This document shows positions 15,894-24,214 of a stretch of 64,000 nucleotides of DNA, piece after piece. The notes beneath the pieces are model-generated. The model was not told the DNA's origin and searched no databases. It was given only the letters and a program-made list of their open reading frames with translations. The DNA lies in NCBI GenBank assembly GCA_910585595.1, contig CAJUET010000006.1, forward strand, positions 1 to 64,000. The letters run 5' to 3'. This DNA is from an uncultured Christensenella sp. Lineage in GTDB: Bacteria; Bacillota; Clostridia; Christensenellales; Borkfalkiaceae. The translations under genes were made by a program, and so were the position numbers. How positions within the stretch are numbered: the first letter of the stretch is position 1; each line of letters opens with the position of its first letter.

Positions 15894-17312
15894 TTATTTA
15901 TCCTCGTTCTTTTTGTCAGCGTTTGCGGCAATTTTCCCGCCTACCACGCCTGCAAGCAACGACGCAATATCAATGCCTGTAGATTCTTTAACGCCCTCCA
16001 CGACCTGATTTGCACTGTTCATAACATCCTTTACGATCTTAGCGGAGTTACCGTCGCCGTACATAATGATTTTGTCCGTTTTTGTTAAAGGCTCCGCTGC
16101 GTTCTTAACTACCTCGGGAAGAGCCGCAAGATACATTTCGAGAACGGAAGCCTCGCCCATCTTCTTTTGCGCTTCGGCTTTCTTTTCGATTGCCTCCGCC
16201 TCCGCAAGCCCCTTGGCGCGGATACCCTTTGCCTCCTGCTCCATTGCGTATCTTAAAGCTTCCGCCTCCGCTTTTTGCGCCTCCGCCTTCTTCATGGCTT
16301 CGTACGCCATAGCCTCCGCATCTCTCTGGCGTCTTGCAAGCTCCGCCTCCGCTTCCTTGGCGATCTTGTAATTTACGGCGTCCGCCTGCTTTCTGATCTC
16401 CGCGTCAAGACGACGCTCTTTTATCGCTATTTCTTTTTCGGCAAGCTCGGCTTCCTTTTCCCTTCTCGCAATATCTGCGTTTGCCTTGGTGATCTCGATC
16501 GTTTTACGCTGACTTTCCTGTTGGATTGCATATGCGGCGTCCGCTTCCGCGCGCTTTGTATCCGCCATGACCTTCATGTCCGCCTCTTGCACGGCGAGGG
16601 CGGCGTTCTGTTCTGCAATGCGCTTTTGCGATTCCACTTTTACCGCATTGGCTTCCTGCTCCGCATTTGCGGTGGCGATCGCAATATCGCGTTGCGCATT
16701 CGCTTTGGCAATCTGCGCGTTTTTACGAATTTGCTCTACGTTATCGATACCCATGTTCTCGATCGTTCCGGCATTGTCTTTAAAGTTCTGAATATTGAAG
16801 TTTACCACTTCTATACCCAGCTTTTCCATATCGGGGACGACGTTTTCGGTTATCTTTTTAGCAACGCCCTGTCTGTCCTGCACCATTTCTTTTAAGCCGA
16901 CGGAGCCGACGATCTCACGCATATTGCCTTCCAACACCTGCGTAACAAGACTGATGAGTTCGGCCTGCTTCATCCCGAGAAGCGATTCCGCCGCCTTCTT
17001 CAAAAGATCGGGATTGGACGAAACTTTGATATTGGCAACGCCGTCAACGTTTACGTTGATAAACTCGTTAGTGGGAACGGCTTCACTCGTCTTGACGTCA
17101 ACCTGCATAACGCGAAGAGAGATTTTATCAACGCGTTCGAAAAAGGGAATACGAAATCCTGCACGCCCAATTAAAATTTTACGGCGAAAGGGTCCCGAAA
17201 TAATATATGCCGTATCGGGCGGTGCCTTTAAATAGCCTATCGCAAAAAATATCACTAACAAAACAACTAAGATTACGGCACCGATAGTTAGTCCCATTAC
17301 AAGGGGTGACAA
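15894..17312 (-). CDS. Flotillin/SPFH-domain membrane protein
   Basis: A 472-residue protein: an N-terminal membrane segment (about residues 5-27), an SPFH/Band-7 domain (about 30-200, with the INVNVDGVANIKVSS stretch), a long Ala/Glu/Lys heptad region (about 205-400) typical of flotillins, and a flexible C-terminus. Such proteins form oligomeric lipid-domain scaffolds. The ATG at 17375 cannot be the start because it lies in the -35 box of the only good promoter; TTG 17312 sits 7 bases after GGAGGT and leads directly into the membrane segment, so it is preferred. It converges with metQ. Confidence 0.85.
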   Translation of the reverse strand: MSPLVMGLTIGAVILVVLLVIFFAIGYLKAPPDTAYIISGPFRRKILIGRAGFRIPFFERVDKISLRVMQVDVKTSEAVPTNEFINVNVDGVANIKVSSNPDLLKKAAESLLGMKQAELISLVTQVLEGNMREIVGSVGLKEMVQDRQGVAKKITENVVPDMEKLGIEVVNFNIQNFKDNAGTIENMGIDNVEQIRKNAQIAKANAQRDIAIATANAEQEANAVKVESQKRIAEQNAALAVQEADMKVMADTKRAEADAAYAIQQESQRKTIEITKANADIARREKEAELAEKEIAIKERRLDAEIRKQADAVNYKIAKEAEAELARRQRDAEAMAYEAMKKAEAQKAEAEALRYAMEQEAKGIRAKGLAEAEAIEKKAEAQKKMGEASVLEMYLAALPEVVKNAAEPLTKTDKIIMYGDGNSAKIVKDVMNSANQVVEGVKESTGIDIASLLAGVVGGKIAANADKKNEDK

Positions 17313-17346
17313 GATGAATACCTCCAAAAAATAATTATCATAATAT

Positions 17347-17375
17347 ATTATACCACAACCGACATTTTTCGTCAA
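17347..17375 (-). promoter_or_regulatory. Promoter of the SPFH gene
   Basis: Minus strand TTGACG (17370-17375), 17-base spacer, TATAAT (17347-17352). It lies 35-63 bases upstream of the preferred TTG start and rules out the upstream ATG as a start. Confidence 0.8.
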
Positions 17376-17494
17376 TATACGAACTCAAAGTTGTTTGTAG
17401 ATTTTTGAAAACTAACAGTAGTGAGTTTACGGCGTGTGCTTGTTGCGACACAGTTTTATGGATACTCAAAATGTATGGGTATTAGGCATAATAA

Positions 17495-17526
17495 AAGCGT
17501 ATGAGCGGGTCAAAACTCATACGCTT
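17495..17526 (-). terminator. Terminator after the serine recombinase
   Basis: A perfect 11-bp stem (17495-17505 with 17516-17526, AAGCGTATGAG) directly beyond the recombinase stop, followed on the minus strand by TTTTATTATG. Confidence 0.75.
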
Positions 17527-17533
17527 AATCGTT

Positions 17534-19159
17534 TTATTGGAATTTGTAACGCAGTACGGACATAATATCCACTTTGTAGACGATATCTATCATGCGCGTT
17601 TCTTCCTCGCTTTCGGGCAAGCCGCCGATTACAATGCGGTCTATGAGTTCGTAACACATCTCTCTCGTGAGTTCGGGCGCATTGAGATATTTCTTTATAT
17701 CCCGTATAAAATCGTCTGCGCTTTGCTGTTTGCTCTCCGTTTCAGTAAGCCGTGTTTCAAGCTCGGTTATTTCTTCGGCAAGCGTCTTTTTCTCGTCCGA
17801 ATATTTCCGTATAAACTCCACGCAGATATCTTCCGGCATTTTGCCTTTCATTCTATCCTCGTAAGCGATTTGCATAAGACGGGAAAGTTCTTCGATACGT
17901 TTCTACTTTCCCTGTAATTCCTTCTTTGTGGATTTAACCGCTTTATCCGCAAGCTCGGCGTTATGACGGATAAACTCCTCGCGGATTGCTTTTTCGTCTA
18001 ATACAATGCGTTGCGCCATTTCCCGTATATCGCCGAGGATGATTTCTTCCAATACCTTTGCGGAAATATAATGCGAAAAACACATGTGCTTTCCGTAACG
18101 GGAATAATATCCGCAATTAAAGTAATAACTGAGCGATCCTTTTTTCGTTCTATGCGCAGCCAATTTCAGTTTCTGCCCGCAATCGGCGCAGAATAGAAAA
18201 CCGGACAGCGGATGCGTATATCCTTGCTTGGTGGTCTTTCCGTTTGACACGGACTTCATGCGCGCGTGAACTTTATCCCAAAGCTCCTGTGAAATAATCG
18301 GCTCGTGCGTGTTGTAAATAATCGTCCATTCGCTTTCATCTTTTCTAAAACGCTTTTTATTCTTGTAAGATAGCGACGTCCACCGAAGCTGCGGCATATG
18401 CCCGATATAAATGATATTATGGAGCATATCCCGCACTACGCTTGAATGCCATATGTTAAGGGCATTGGGCTTGCTTTTTTGTCCGTATTTCTCATAGGCA
18501 TATACGGCGGGCGACGGAATACCCTCTTCGGTGAAAATCTCGGCAATTTTTCTCGGACTTATCCCCGAAGCATACATCTCGAATATCTGTCTAACTACGG
18601 GCGCTGTTTCCTCGTCAATAATAGGCGCCCGCTTTTTATCCGTTCCCATAATATATCCGTAAATGACTTTTTTCGCGGTATATATCCCTTCTGCGGCGTT
18701 GGCTCTTTTAACCGCTCGTATCTTTTTGCTTGTATTCGCCGCGTGCCACTCGTTGAAAAGATTGACAATCGGCATCATTTCCATGGCGTTGCTTTCACGG
18801 TTGGAAGTGTCTACGTTGTCTTGGATAGCAATAAAGCGTATTCCGAACGCGGGAAACACATAATCCAAATACTGCCCGACCTCGATATAATTTCTGCCGA
18901 AACGGGATAAATCCTTAACAATGATAGTATTGATAACGCCCGTTTTGGCGTCGTCCAAAAGCCGTTGCACTTCGGGACGGTCGAAGGTCGTGCCCGAAAC
19001 GCCGTCGTCTATGTATTCGTCATGGATTTCAAAGCCGTTGTCCTCGGCATACTTCCGCAAAACACGTCGCTGGTTCTCGATAGACAGCGATTCGCCTTGG
19101 CGTTCGTCCTCTTGGGAAAGTCTGAAATACAATCCTGCAATATAGTTTTTCGTTTTCAT
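17534..19159 (-). pseudogene. Large serine recombinase split by an in-frame amber codon
   Basis: A site-specific serine recombinase of the TnpX/TndX type found in clostridial transposons, which would excise and insert the element through a Ser-DNA intermediate. The N-terminal resolvase domain has the catalytic Ser in LYFRLSQED and VSGTTFDRPEVQRLL; a recombinase domain (VVRDMLHNIIYIG) and zinc ribbon (CADCGQKLKL; CGYY) follow. After residue 418 a TAG at 17903-17905 interrupts the coiled coil; the same frame continues for 122 more codons (KRIEELSRLMQIAYEDRMKGK...). One base change (CAG to TAG) would explain it. The enzyme is probably inactive unless suppressed, or this is a sequencing error. 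A TnpW-like gene lies 4 bases upstream. Confidence 0.9.
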
Positions 19160-19163
19160 GTTC

Positions 19164-19370
19164 TCACCCCGCGTCCTTCATGTAAGACTGTTTGACTGCA
19201 AGCCGTTCCATAGTCTTCTCGAAATCCTGTCCGCCACGGAAATATCTGCGGACAAAATAGGATTTCCCGCCGACGCTTCTCCGTTTGCTGATAGACGGGG
19301 AAAAGAGATAGCAATTTTCCTCGTACTCCTCGATACTGCCGTAAGTTTCACGTTGTTTTGTTGTTTTCAA
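19164..19370 (-). CDS. TnpW-like transposon-encoded protein
   Basis: A 68-residue protein whose C-terminal half (KRRSVGGKSYFVRRYFRGG...FEKTMERLAVKQ) follows the pattern of the TnpW family: a two-strand segment with GKSYFVxxYF, then a basic helix. These small proteins accompany serine recombinases in clostridial mobile elements; their role is not established. TTG at 19370 is the likely start, 8 bases after AAGGAG. The recombinase start lies 4 bases past its stop, so they form one operon. Confidence 0.65.
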   Translation of the reverse strand: MKTTKQRETYGSIEEYEENCYLFSPSISKRRSVGGKSYFVRRYFRGGQDFEKTMERLAVKQSYMKDAG

Positions 19371-19401
19371 TTCAATTACTCCTTTTTAATATTTTTTTGT
19401 T

Positions 19402-19552
19402 TGTCTTTCGGCAAGGACGAAACAAAACGGAAACGCATAGGCTTACTGTTCCGAATTTTTCCGTTCGCTTTCCGTCAAGGGCAACGAAGTTGCTCTGTAC
19501 TACCCTTGACGGAAAGTGCGTTTTCGTTTAAGCTCCGCAGACGAAAGACAAA
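19402..19552. repeat. Nested inverted repeats between tnpW-like gene and rep
   Basis: Outer arms TTTGTCTTTCG (near 19402) and CGAAAGACAAA (near 19542) enclose a perfect 14-bp inverted repeat CTTTCCGTCAAGGG (19468-19481) / CCCTTGACGGAAAG (19503-19516), whose loop has a small GCAAC/GTTGC hairpin. The whole 150 bases can fold as one long imperfect hairpin. The role is unknown; candidates are a replication origin or a transcript-processing structure. Confidence 0.6.
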
Positions 19553-19561
19553 AGTTTTCGG

Positions 19562-20479
19562 TTAGTTGCATTTCGGCATTTGAGCGATAACTTCGGGACT
19601 AACCGTTCCCAAGATTTCACCGTTCGTAATACAAGTAAAGTTCGAGAATAGAATGTACTTATTTTCGTACTCGTCGTCCAAGTGATAGGGACAGAGAATA
19701 TCCTCGTCTAAAATATCCGCCACGAGATACGTTTTCAAGCCCCGCGAATAAACGACCTTCTCATCGCTTTTCGATAGGTATTTCAGCATATAGTTCACGC
19801 TGTCCGAAACAGACCTGTTGCAAACGATAGCGTCAAAATCACTTCTTCCAAACCGCTCATTGAAAAAGCTGTTCTGTACGCTCTTTTCCCATTTGCGCCT
19901 TTTGGTGCTGTAATCGTTGTGTTCTTCCAATTCTCCAACCATAGCACCTTGCGGTATGTGCATAAGCGCATGGAAGTGTAACCGCTTCCCAAGTTCGCCC
20001 CGTTCCCATACGCCGATATACCGCCAACCTTTACGGTTAGAAAGATGATACAAACAGTTCATAAGTTGTTTCCTAAAAGTTTCTTCCGTATGTTTTTCCG
20101 AATCGAAAATAAACGTTACAAAATAATCCCACGCTTGCAGATACGCCCGCCGTATCATGCGCTTATACCGTTCCCAATGGTTACGGCTCAACCTGTTGAA
20201 GTGTTCTTCTACAAACTCGCTTGCCTGTTCTTCGTTCTCAAATAACGGCGTAAATTCCTTGATAAGCGTTTCCTTCCGCTTTCGTCGTTTGCCTTTGGCT
20301 TTCTTAAACGCCTGCTCGAACTCGGCGACGGTTTCGTTCTCATTCGGCTTTGCCCGTATCTTATTACCGCGTTTCCGATACGGTTTTTCCGTGTGGGGAA
20401 TGGCGATCAATTGGCTACCGTCGAAATAGACTTTTGCGCCGATTAAATTGCCTGTGCTTTGTGTGTTGTTTCCCTGCAA
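19562..20479 (-). CDS. HUH-type rolling-circle replication protein (Rep)
   Basis: A Rep protein of about 305 residues. The core contains DYFVTFIFD (motif 1 region), RLHFHALMHIP (the HUH metal-binding motif) about 55 residues later, and SVNYMLKYLSKSDEKVVYSRG, where a Tyr of the NYMLKYL helix is the likely nicking residue. Such proteins nick one strand at an origin to begin rolling-circle replication of plasmids and integrated elements. The frame is open to a GTG at 20509 without a ribosome site; TTG 20479 follows GGAGGAAAGAAA and is preferred. Two relatives, one truncated and one a fragment, lie at 40014-40862. Confidence 0.8.
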   Translation of the reverse strand: MQGNNTQSTGNLIGAKVYFDGSQLIAIPHTEKPYRKRGNKIRAKPNENETVAEFEQAFKKAKGKRRKRKETLIKEFTPLFENEEQASEFVEEHFNRLSRNHWERYKRMIRRAYLQAWDYFVTFIFDSEKHTEETFRKQLMNCLYHLSNRKGWRYIGVWERGELGKRLHFHALMHIPQGAMVGELEEHNDYSTKRRKWEKSVQNSFFNERFGRSDFDAIVCNRSVSDSVNYMLKYLSKSDEKVVYSRGLKTYLVADILDEDILCPYHLDDEYENKYILFSNFTCITNGEILGTVSPEVIAQMPKCN

Positions 20480-20516
20480 ATTTCTTTCCTCCGATGAAAA
20501 AATTTGCACGAAAAAA

Positions 20517-20570
20517 GGCGGTGTACAAAATCTTACGAGAACCTAATCTCATAAAACTTTGTACACCGCC
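20517..20570 (-). terminator. Terminator hairpin in the rep leader
   Basis: A perfect 13-bp stem (GGCGGTGTACAAA, 20517-20529, with 20558-20570) followed on the minus strand by T6, ending about 30 bases before the preferred rep start. A terminator before its own gene suggests attenuation of rep, as in some rolling-circle plasmids, or an origin hairpin. Confidence 0.65.
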
Positions 20571-20777
20571 CGTTGAATAAGAGTGTAGTCTTAACTACAC
20601 TTCTCTCTTATCAAAACGCAACGCTGCACCTTTTCTGTGTTGGGGGTGAACCTGCTTTTCGCTCAATCGCTACTTTGCTCTACTCTAATTCCGGTCTGCT
20701 GTTTTAGCTGTTACAATAGATTTCCTATTGACACAGTTCTGCTATGAAATTGTTACGCACTTTTATCGTGCTTGCTT
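20571..20777 (-). promoter_or_regulatory. Structured rep leader
   Basis: About 200 bases without a gene. It holds a nested hairpin at 20577-20611 (GTGTAGT-CTTA-ACTACAC inside ATAAGAG/CTCTTAT) and a near-palindrome at 20708-20736 (CTGTTACAATAG / CTATTGACACAG). These may be alternative leader structures or the nick-site region of the Rep origin. Confidence 0.45.
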
Positions 20778-20806
20778 ATTATATACACAAAAAATTAGAT
20801 TGTCAA
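20778..20806 (-). promoter_or_regulatory. Consensus promoter of rep
   Basis: Minus strand TTGACA (20801-20806), exactly 17 bases, TATAAT (20778-20783): a perfect sigma-A consensus, giving a leader of roughly 290 bases before rep. Confidence 0.8.
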
Positions 20807-21009
20807 ACGTTAAAGGTGTATTTCGGGGGAACTTTACGGGAACATTTTCGGTAATTACTGGAACAAAAACGGAAGTAAAAGGCAACGGCGGACAACTCAA
20901 TCCCATAAAAAGAATATACAACTCTCCACATAAAAGCATAAGAAGATGAACGTGCCGCCGCGAGGAGAACGGGCGGATCGCCAAGCGGATTAGCGGCGAC
21001 CGCCCGTCC

Positions 21010-21499
21010 TTGTCGGCGTTCAGTTCTTGCTTTTTTGAGTTGTTTTCTTTTTCAGGCGTGAGCTTGTCCGCGGCGGCGCGAAGCGCCGCCGCGCTCGTCA
21101 TAGACAAGCTCACGCCTAACTGCCATTGAGATTTGAACCTGTCGTCTTCAACGAAAAACGATGCCTCAATTCGCTCATCAAACTGAATGTTTCTTCCGTC
21201 CAGCTCTGTTTCACGCGCGGGATCGTGGGGCCGTAGGGATTGAAAAAGCGCACAACGAGTAGTTCTCCCCGCCGTGCAAAACGGCGTAAATCCGCCCGTG
21301 TGCAAAATTGCGTGCCTGCCATTCACCTATATGTCGGTGATATAATCGCTGCCGTTGAAACACAAAAGCGCACCCCCGTATTGCAACCCAACTTGATTCA
21401 CTCATCCCCGTCGTCATAGTAGAACTCCCACTCAATCTTGAGAGGACTCCACTTGTTTCTTTGGAATTGAGGTCTTGGATATTTATTTCTTTGCAACAT
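21010..21499 (-). pseudogene. Decayed GH2 beta-galactosidase-family gene (N-terminal remnant)
   Basis: Fragments in different minus frames match successive parts of a GH2 N-terminal domain. YPRPQFQRNKWSPLKIEWEF near 21490-21420 is the usual GH2 start. VNGRHAILHTGGFTPF near 21330-21280 is the sugar-binding fold. PTIPRVKQSWTEETF near 21230-21190 corresponds to the TIPRGKQ.W...SFG loop. IQFDERIEASFFVEDDRF near 21190-21120 follows. Stops and frameshifts separate them and the catalytic part is absent. It starts 44 bases after lacZ with an intact ribosome site (CGGAGAGTGAATAAA), so it was once the next gene of the operon. A strong hairpin now sits in it. Confidence 0.75.
21054..21117. repeat. Long GC-rich hairpin inside the GH2 remnant
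   Basis: Outer arms of 15 bp (AGGCGTGAGCTTGTC at 21054-21068 and its complement at 21103-21117) enclose inner 9-bp arms (CGGCGGCGC, 21071-21079 / 21083-21091). A second hairpin lies at 20970-21006 (CGGGCGG(A)TCGCC / GGCGACCGCCCG). They could be small palindromic insertions that helped break the gene. No T-run supports a terminator. Confidence 0.6.
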
Positions 21500-21542
21500 T
21501 TTATTCACTCTCCGTTTTTTCGTTTTCATTATTGTCAGAAAC

Positions 21543-24107
21543 TTATTTACTCGTATCTAACGCAATCCGAAAAATATTTTTTCCTTTTTTCGGGGCGCGG
21601 AATTTTTCCGCAAGAGTAGGTCCGCATGAATTTGTGCCCACTCCGCTCATGGCAACATCGAGATTGATATACGTTTTATCCGATTTCGGCAATTCGAAAT
21701 CGTGTGCCGTGTGCAAGAGCGTTTCGGTAGAATACGGACAGACGTTGAATGAAAACGGTTGCTTTGCCGTAATCTCCATACCGCCGATTTTAAGACGGGT
21801 CGAAGCAAAATGACTTCCGCTCTCCTGCGGCTTTATATAATGACCGTAGTTTGCTTTCACAGTCGAACGGTACGTCCCGTATTCGCTTGCCATATGCTTA
21901 TCGATATAGCTCTCCGTTTCTCCGTAGCCGTCATACTCGAAAGGTAAATCCGCTCTATTAACTGCAAATTCCAAACCGATTCGGGGAAGATAGGTAATAT
22001 AATCCGCCACCTCATATAAAAACGCAATATCCGCGCCGCCGTCGAACGGTTCGATTTTAAGCGTAAACTTCATGATCGGCTCAAAGGTGTTCTTTACGAT
22101 TTTTCCGTAATACTCTATTCCGCCGTTTGGCAAAGCTTTACTTTCATAAATTTCCTGCGTAAAACCCTCAAACCGCGTCCATTCTCCTTTTACAAACATA
22201 TCGTTATCGGAATAAGCACGCAGAACCTGAACGCTCATCGGCACAGCAAATTTTAAATCTCCGATTTGTTCGATTCGTCCCTTTCTATCCGCAATCACCT
22301 TTACGGGATTCTTTTCCGTTAATTTTTTAAGCGGTTGTACTTTGGGAGAAATAAACTTTTTTTCCCGCTTTCCGCCGTATACGGCTTTCAGCTCCAAAAG
22401 ATTACTCTTAATCCTGCGGTCAGGCGCAACAAGTCCGTCCACGCAGAAATTGCCGTCGTGTTCCGTTTCCCCGAAGTCGCCGCCGTATAAGAATCCATTC
22501 TCTCCCTTTATAGCATGATCGCACCACTCCCAAATAAACCCGCCCATAAAGCGTTCACTCGAATCGATTTTATTCCAATAATCGTTCAGATCGCCGTTAC
22601 TGTTTCCCATTGCATGAGAATACTCGCATAACACGTACGGACGCATTTCCTTTTCGTCTTTAAGGTATTCATCGAAAAACTCCACGGGCGCATACATTCT
22701 GCTTACGATATCGATTGCGTCCGTATAATACTTGATCTTCTCCGCGTTTACGATTCCCTCGTAATGCACGGGGCGGGAATCGCGGGCGCGGATATAGTCC
22801 GCTCCCTTATCAAACATTTTGCCGTAGCTGCTCTCGTTGCCGAGCGACCATATGATAACGCAAGTCTTATTCTTATCCCGTTCGTACAGGTTGATTTCAC
22901 GATCTGTTACGCCTTCGTCAAACGTTCCGTTATCCGCATACCTCTCCCACAACGCCATATCGTAACCGCCCTGCGATGCCGCTACCCCATGCGTCTCTAC
23001 GTCAGCCTCGTCCATGACGTAAAAGCCCATAACGTCGCAAAGCTCGTAAAACTGAGGCATGTCGGGATAGTGGCTCGTTCTGATCGCGTTCACGTTCGCC
23101 CACTTCATGAGTTCTAAATCTTTAACGGTATCTTCCACCGTTACGGTTGCGCCCGTTTCGGGGTTCGATTCATGTCGGTTCACGCCTTTGAGCTTAATAT
23201 GTGTGCCGTTGATTTTGAAAATACCGTTTTCGATCGAAACCCGCCTTACGCCGACCCTTTGTAGTATCTTCTCGCCGTTGGCGGAAAGAATCACGCCATA
23301 TAGGTGCGGCATTTCCGCAGTCCACGGAATCGCGTTTTTTATGATTACCGTCTTTTTCTCCTGCGGCGCAAGCTCACCCTCTTCCCCGTTCACGGAATAA
23401 TGAAACGGAATTCCACTGAAATTATGTATCGTAATAAACCCGTCTTTCCCGTTAAAATCGCTCTCGATTTTGAAATCTATAATATGCTCTTGCGGACGGC
23501 GCAAAAGATACACACTACGGAAGATTCCCGTAAACCGAAACTTATCCTGACATTCGAGATAGGAGCCCGCACACCATTTCAGAACGACTGCGTCTATAAC
23601 GTTCTCCCCCTCTTTCACATAATCTGAAATATCGAACTCGTTCATCGCGTGCGAAATCTGTCCGTAACCGACTTGTTTCCCGTTTACGAATACGTAAAAC
23701 GCGCTGTCTACCCCCTCGAACACAAGATAGTATTTTTCGGTAATCGAATCGAGATAAAACGTACGGCGGTAATGATAAGTCGGATTCTCGTTCGGCACGT
23801 AGGGCGGATCGAACGGAAACGGATAACGCGAATTGATATATTGTATCTGATCGTACCCCTTCAACTGCACGCACGAGGGCACTTCTATTTTTTCAGTGAG
23901 ATTCTCCTCAATTTCCACGCCGTCCAAGCAGGCATGTTCCTTGATTTGCCATTCGCCGTCCAATGAATAAAGCCTGTCGCTCGCCAGGCGGTCTACGATC
24001 CCGTTTTTGAACGGAATCTCCTGTCCGCAGGAAAACGGCACGTAATAACTGCGCGCCTTTTCCGCACCCGTTCTTTGATATTGCAAAAATTCGTTATGAT
24101 GATCCAT
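21543..24107 (-). CDS. lacZ: GH2 beta-galactosidase
   Basis: An 854-residue GH2 enzyme without a signal peptide, so cytoplasmic, hydrolysing beta-galactosides. The sugar-binding domain (about 1-210, SRYPFPFDPPYVPNENPTYHYRRTF), the immunoglobulin-like domain and the TIM barrel with GVNRHE, the acid/base Glu in WSLGNESSYG and the nucleophile Glu in LCEYSHAMGNS are all visible. E. coli LacZ has 1023 residues; the C-terminal galactose-mutarotase-like domain here looks shortened. It lies after an intrinsic terminator at the distal end of the operon, so its expression may be lower. GGAGAG precedes the start. Confidence 0.9.
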   Translation of the reverse strand: MDHHNEFLQYQRTGAEKARSYYVPFSCGQEIPFKNGIVDRLASDRLYSLDGEWQIKEHACLDGVEIEENLTEKIEVPSCVQLKGYDQIQYINSRYPFPFDPPYVPNENPTYHYRRTFYLDSITEKYYLVFEGVDSAFYVFVNGKQVGYGQISHAMNEFDISDYVKEGENVIDAVVLKWCAGSYLECQDKFRFTGIFRSVYLLRRPQEHIIDFKIESDFNGKDGFITIHNFSGIPFHYSVNGEEGELAPQEKKTVIIKNAIPWTAEMPHLYGVILSANGEKILQRVGVRRVSIENGIFKINGTHIKLKGVNRHESNPETGATVTVEDTVKDLELMKWANVNAIRTSHYPDMPQFYELCDVMGFYVMDEADVETHGVAASQGGYDMALWERYADNGTFDEGVTDREINLYERDKNKTCVIIWSLGNESSYGKMFDKGADYIRARDSRPVHYEGIVNAEKIKYYTDAIDIVSRMYAPVEFFDEYLKDEKEMRPYVLCEYSHAMGNSNGDLNDYWNKIDSSERFMGGFIWEWCDHAIKGENGFLYGGDFGETEHDGNFCVDGLVAPDRRIKSNLLELKAVYGGKREKKFISPKVQPLKKLTEKNPVKVIADRKGRIEQIGDLKFAVPMSVQVLRAYSDNDMFVKGEWTRFEGFTQEIYESKALPNGGIEYYGKIVKNTFEPIMKFTLKIEPFDGGADIAFLYEVADYITYLPRIGLEFAVNRADLPFEYDGYGETESYIDKHMASEYGTYRSTVKANYGHYIKPQESGSHFASTRLKIGGMEITAKQPFSFNVCPYSTETLLHTAHDFELPKSDKTYINLDVAMSGVGTNSCGPTLAEKFRAPKKGKNIFRIALDTSK

Positions 24108-24139
24108 TTAATTCTTTCTCTCCGATATTTTACCTTAAA

Positions 24140-24169
24140 AACTTCCCGACGATGAACCGTCGGGAAGTT
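24140..24169 (-). terminator. Terminator between esterase and lacZ
   Basis: A perfect 12-bp stem (AACTTCCCGACG, 24140-24151, with 24158-24169), followed on the minus strand by TTTTT. Only about 30 bases separate it from lacZ, and no promoter fits there, so lacZ probably depends on read-through. Confidence 0.8.
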
Positions 24170-24214
24170 CGTCTCTCTTAATTGTTTATAAACCGAATTT
24201 TATGAAAACTCACG

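Noticed and set aside
17313..17375. Upstream ATG start of the SPFH gene
   Set aside because: It overlaps the -35 and -10 boxes of the gene's own promoter; TTG 17312 has the ribosome site.
20763..21326. 187-residue minus ORF
   Set aside because: One frame fragment of the decayed GH2 gene that runs on through hairpins and the rep promoter; not an intact protein.
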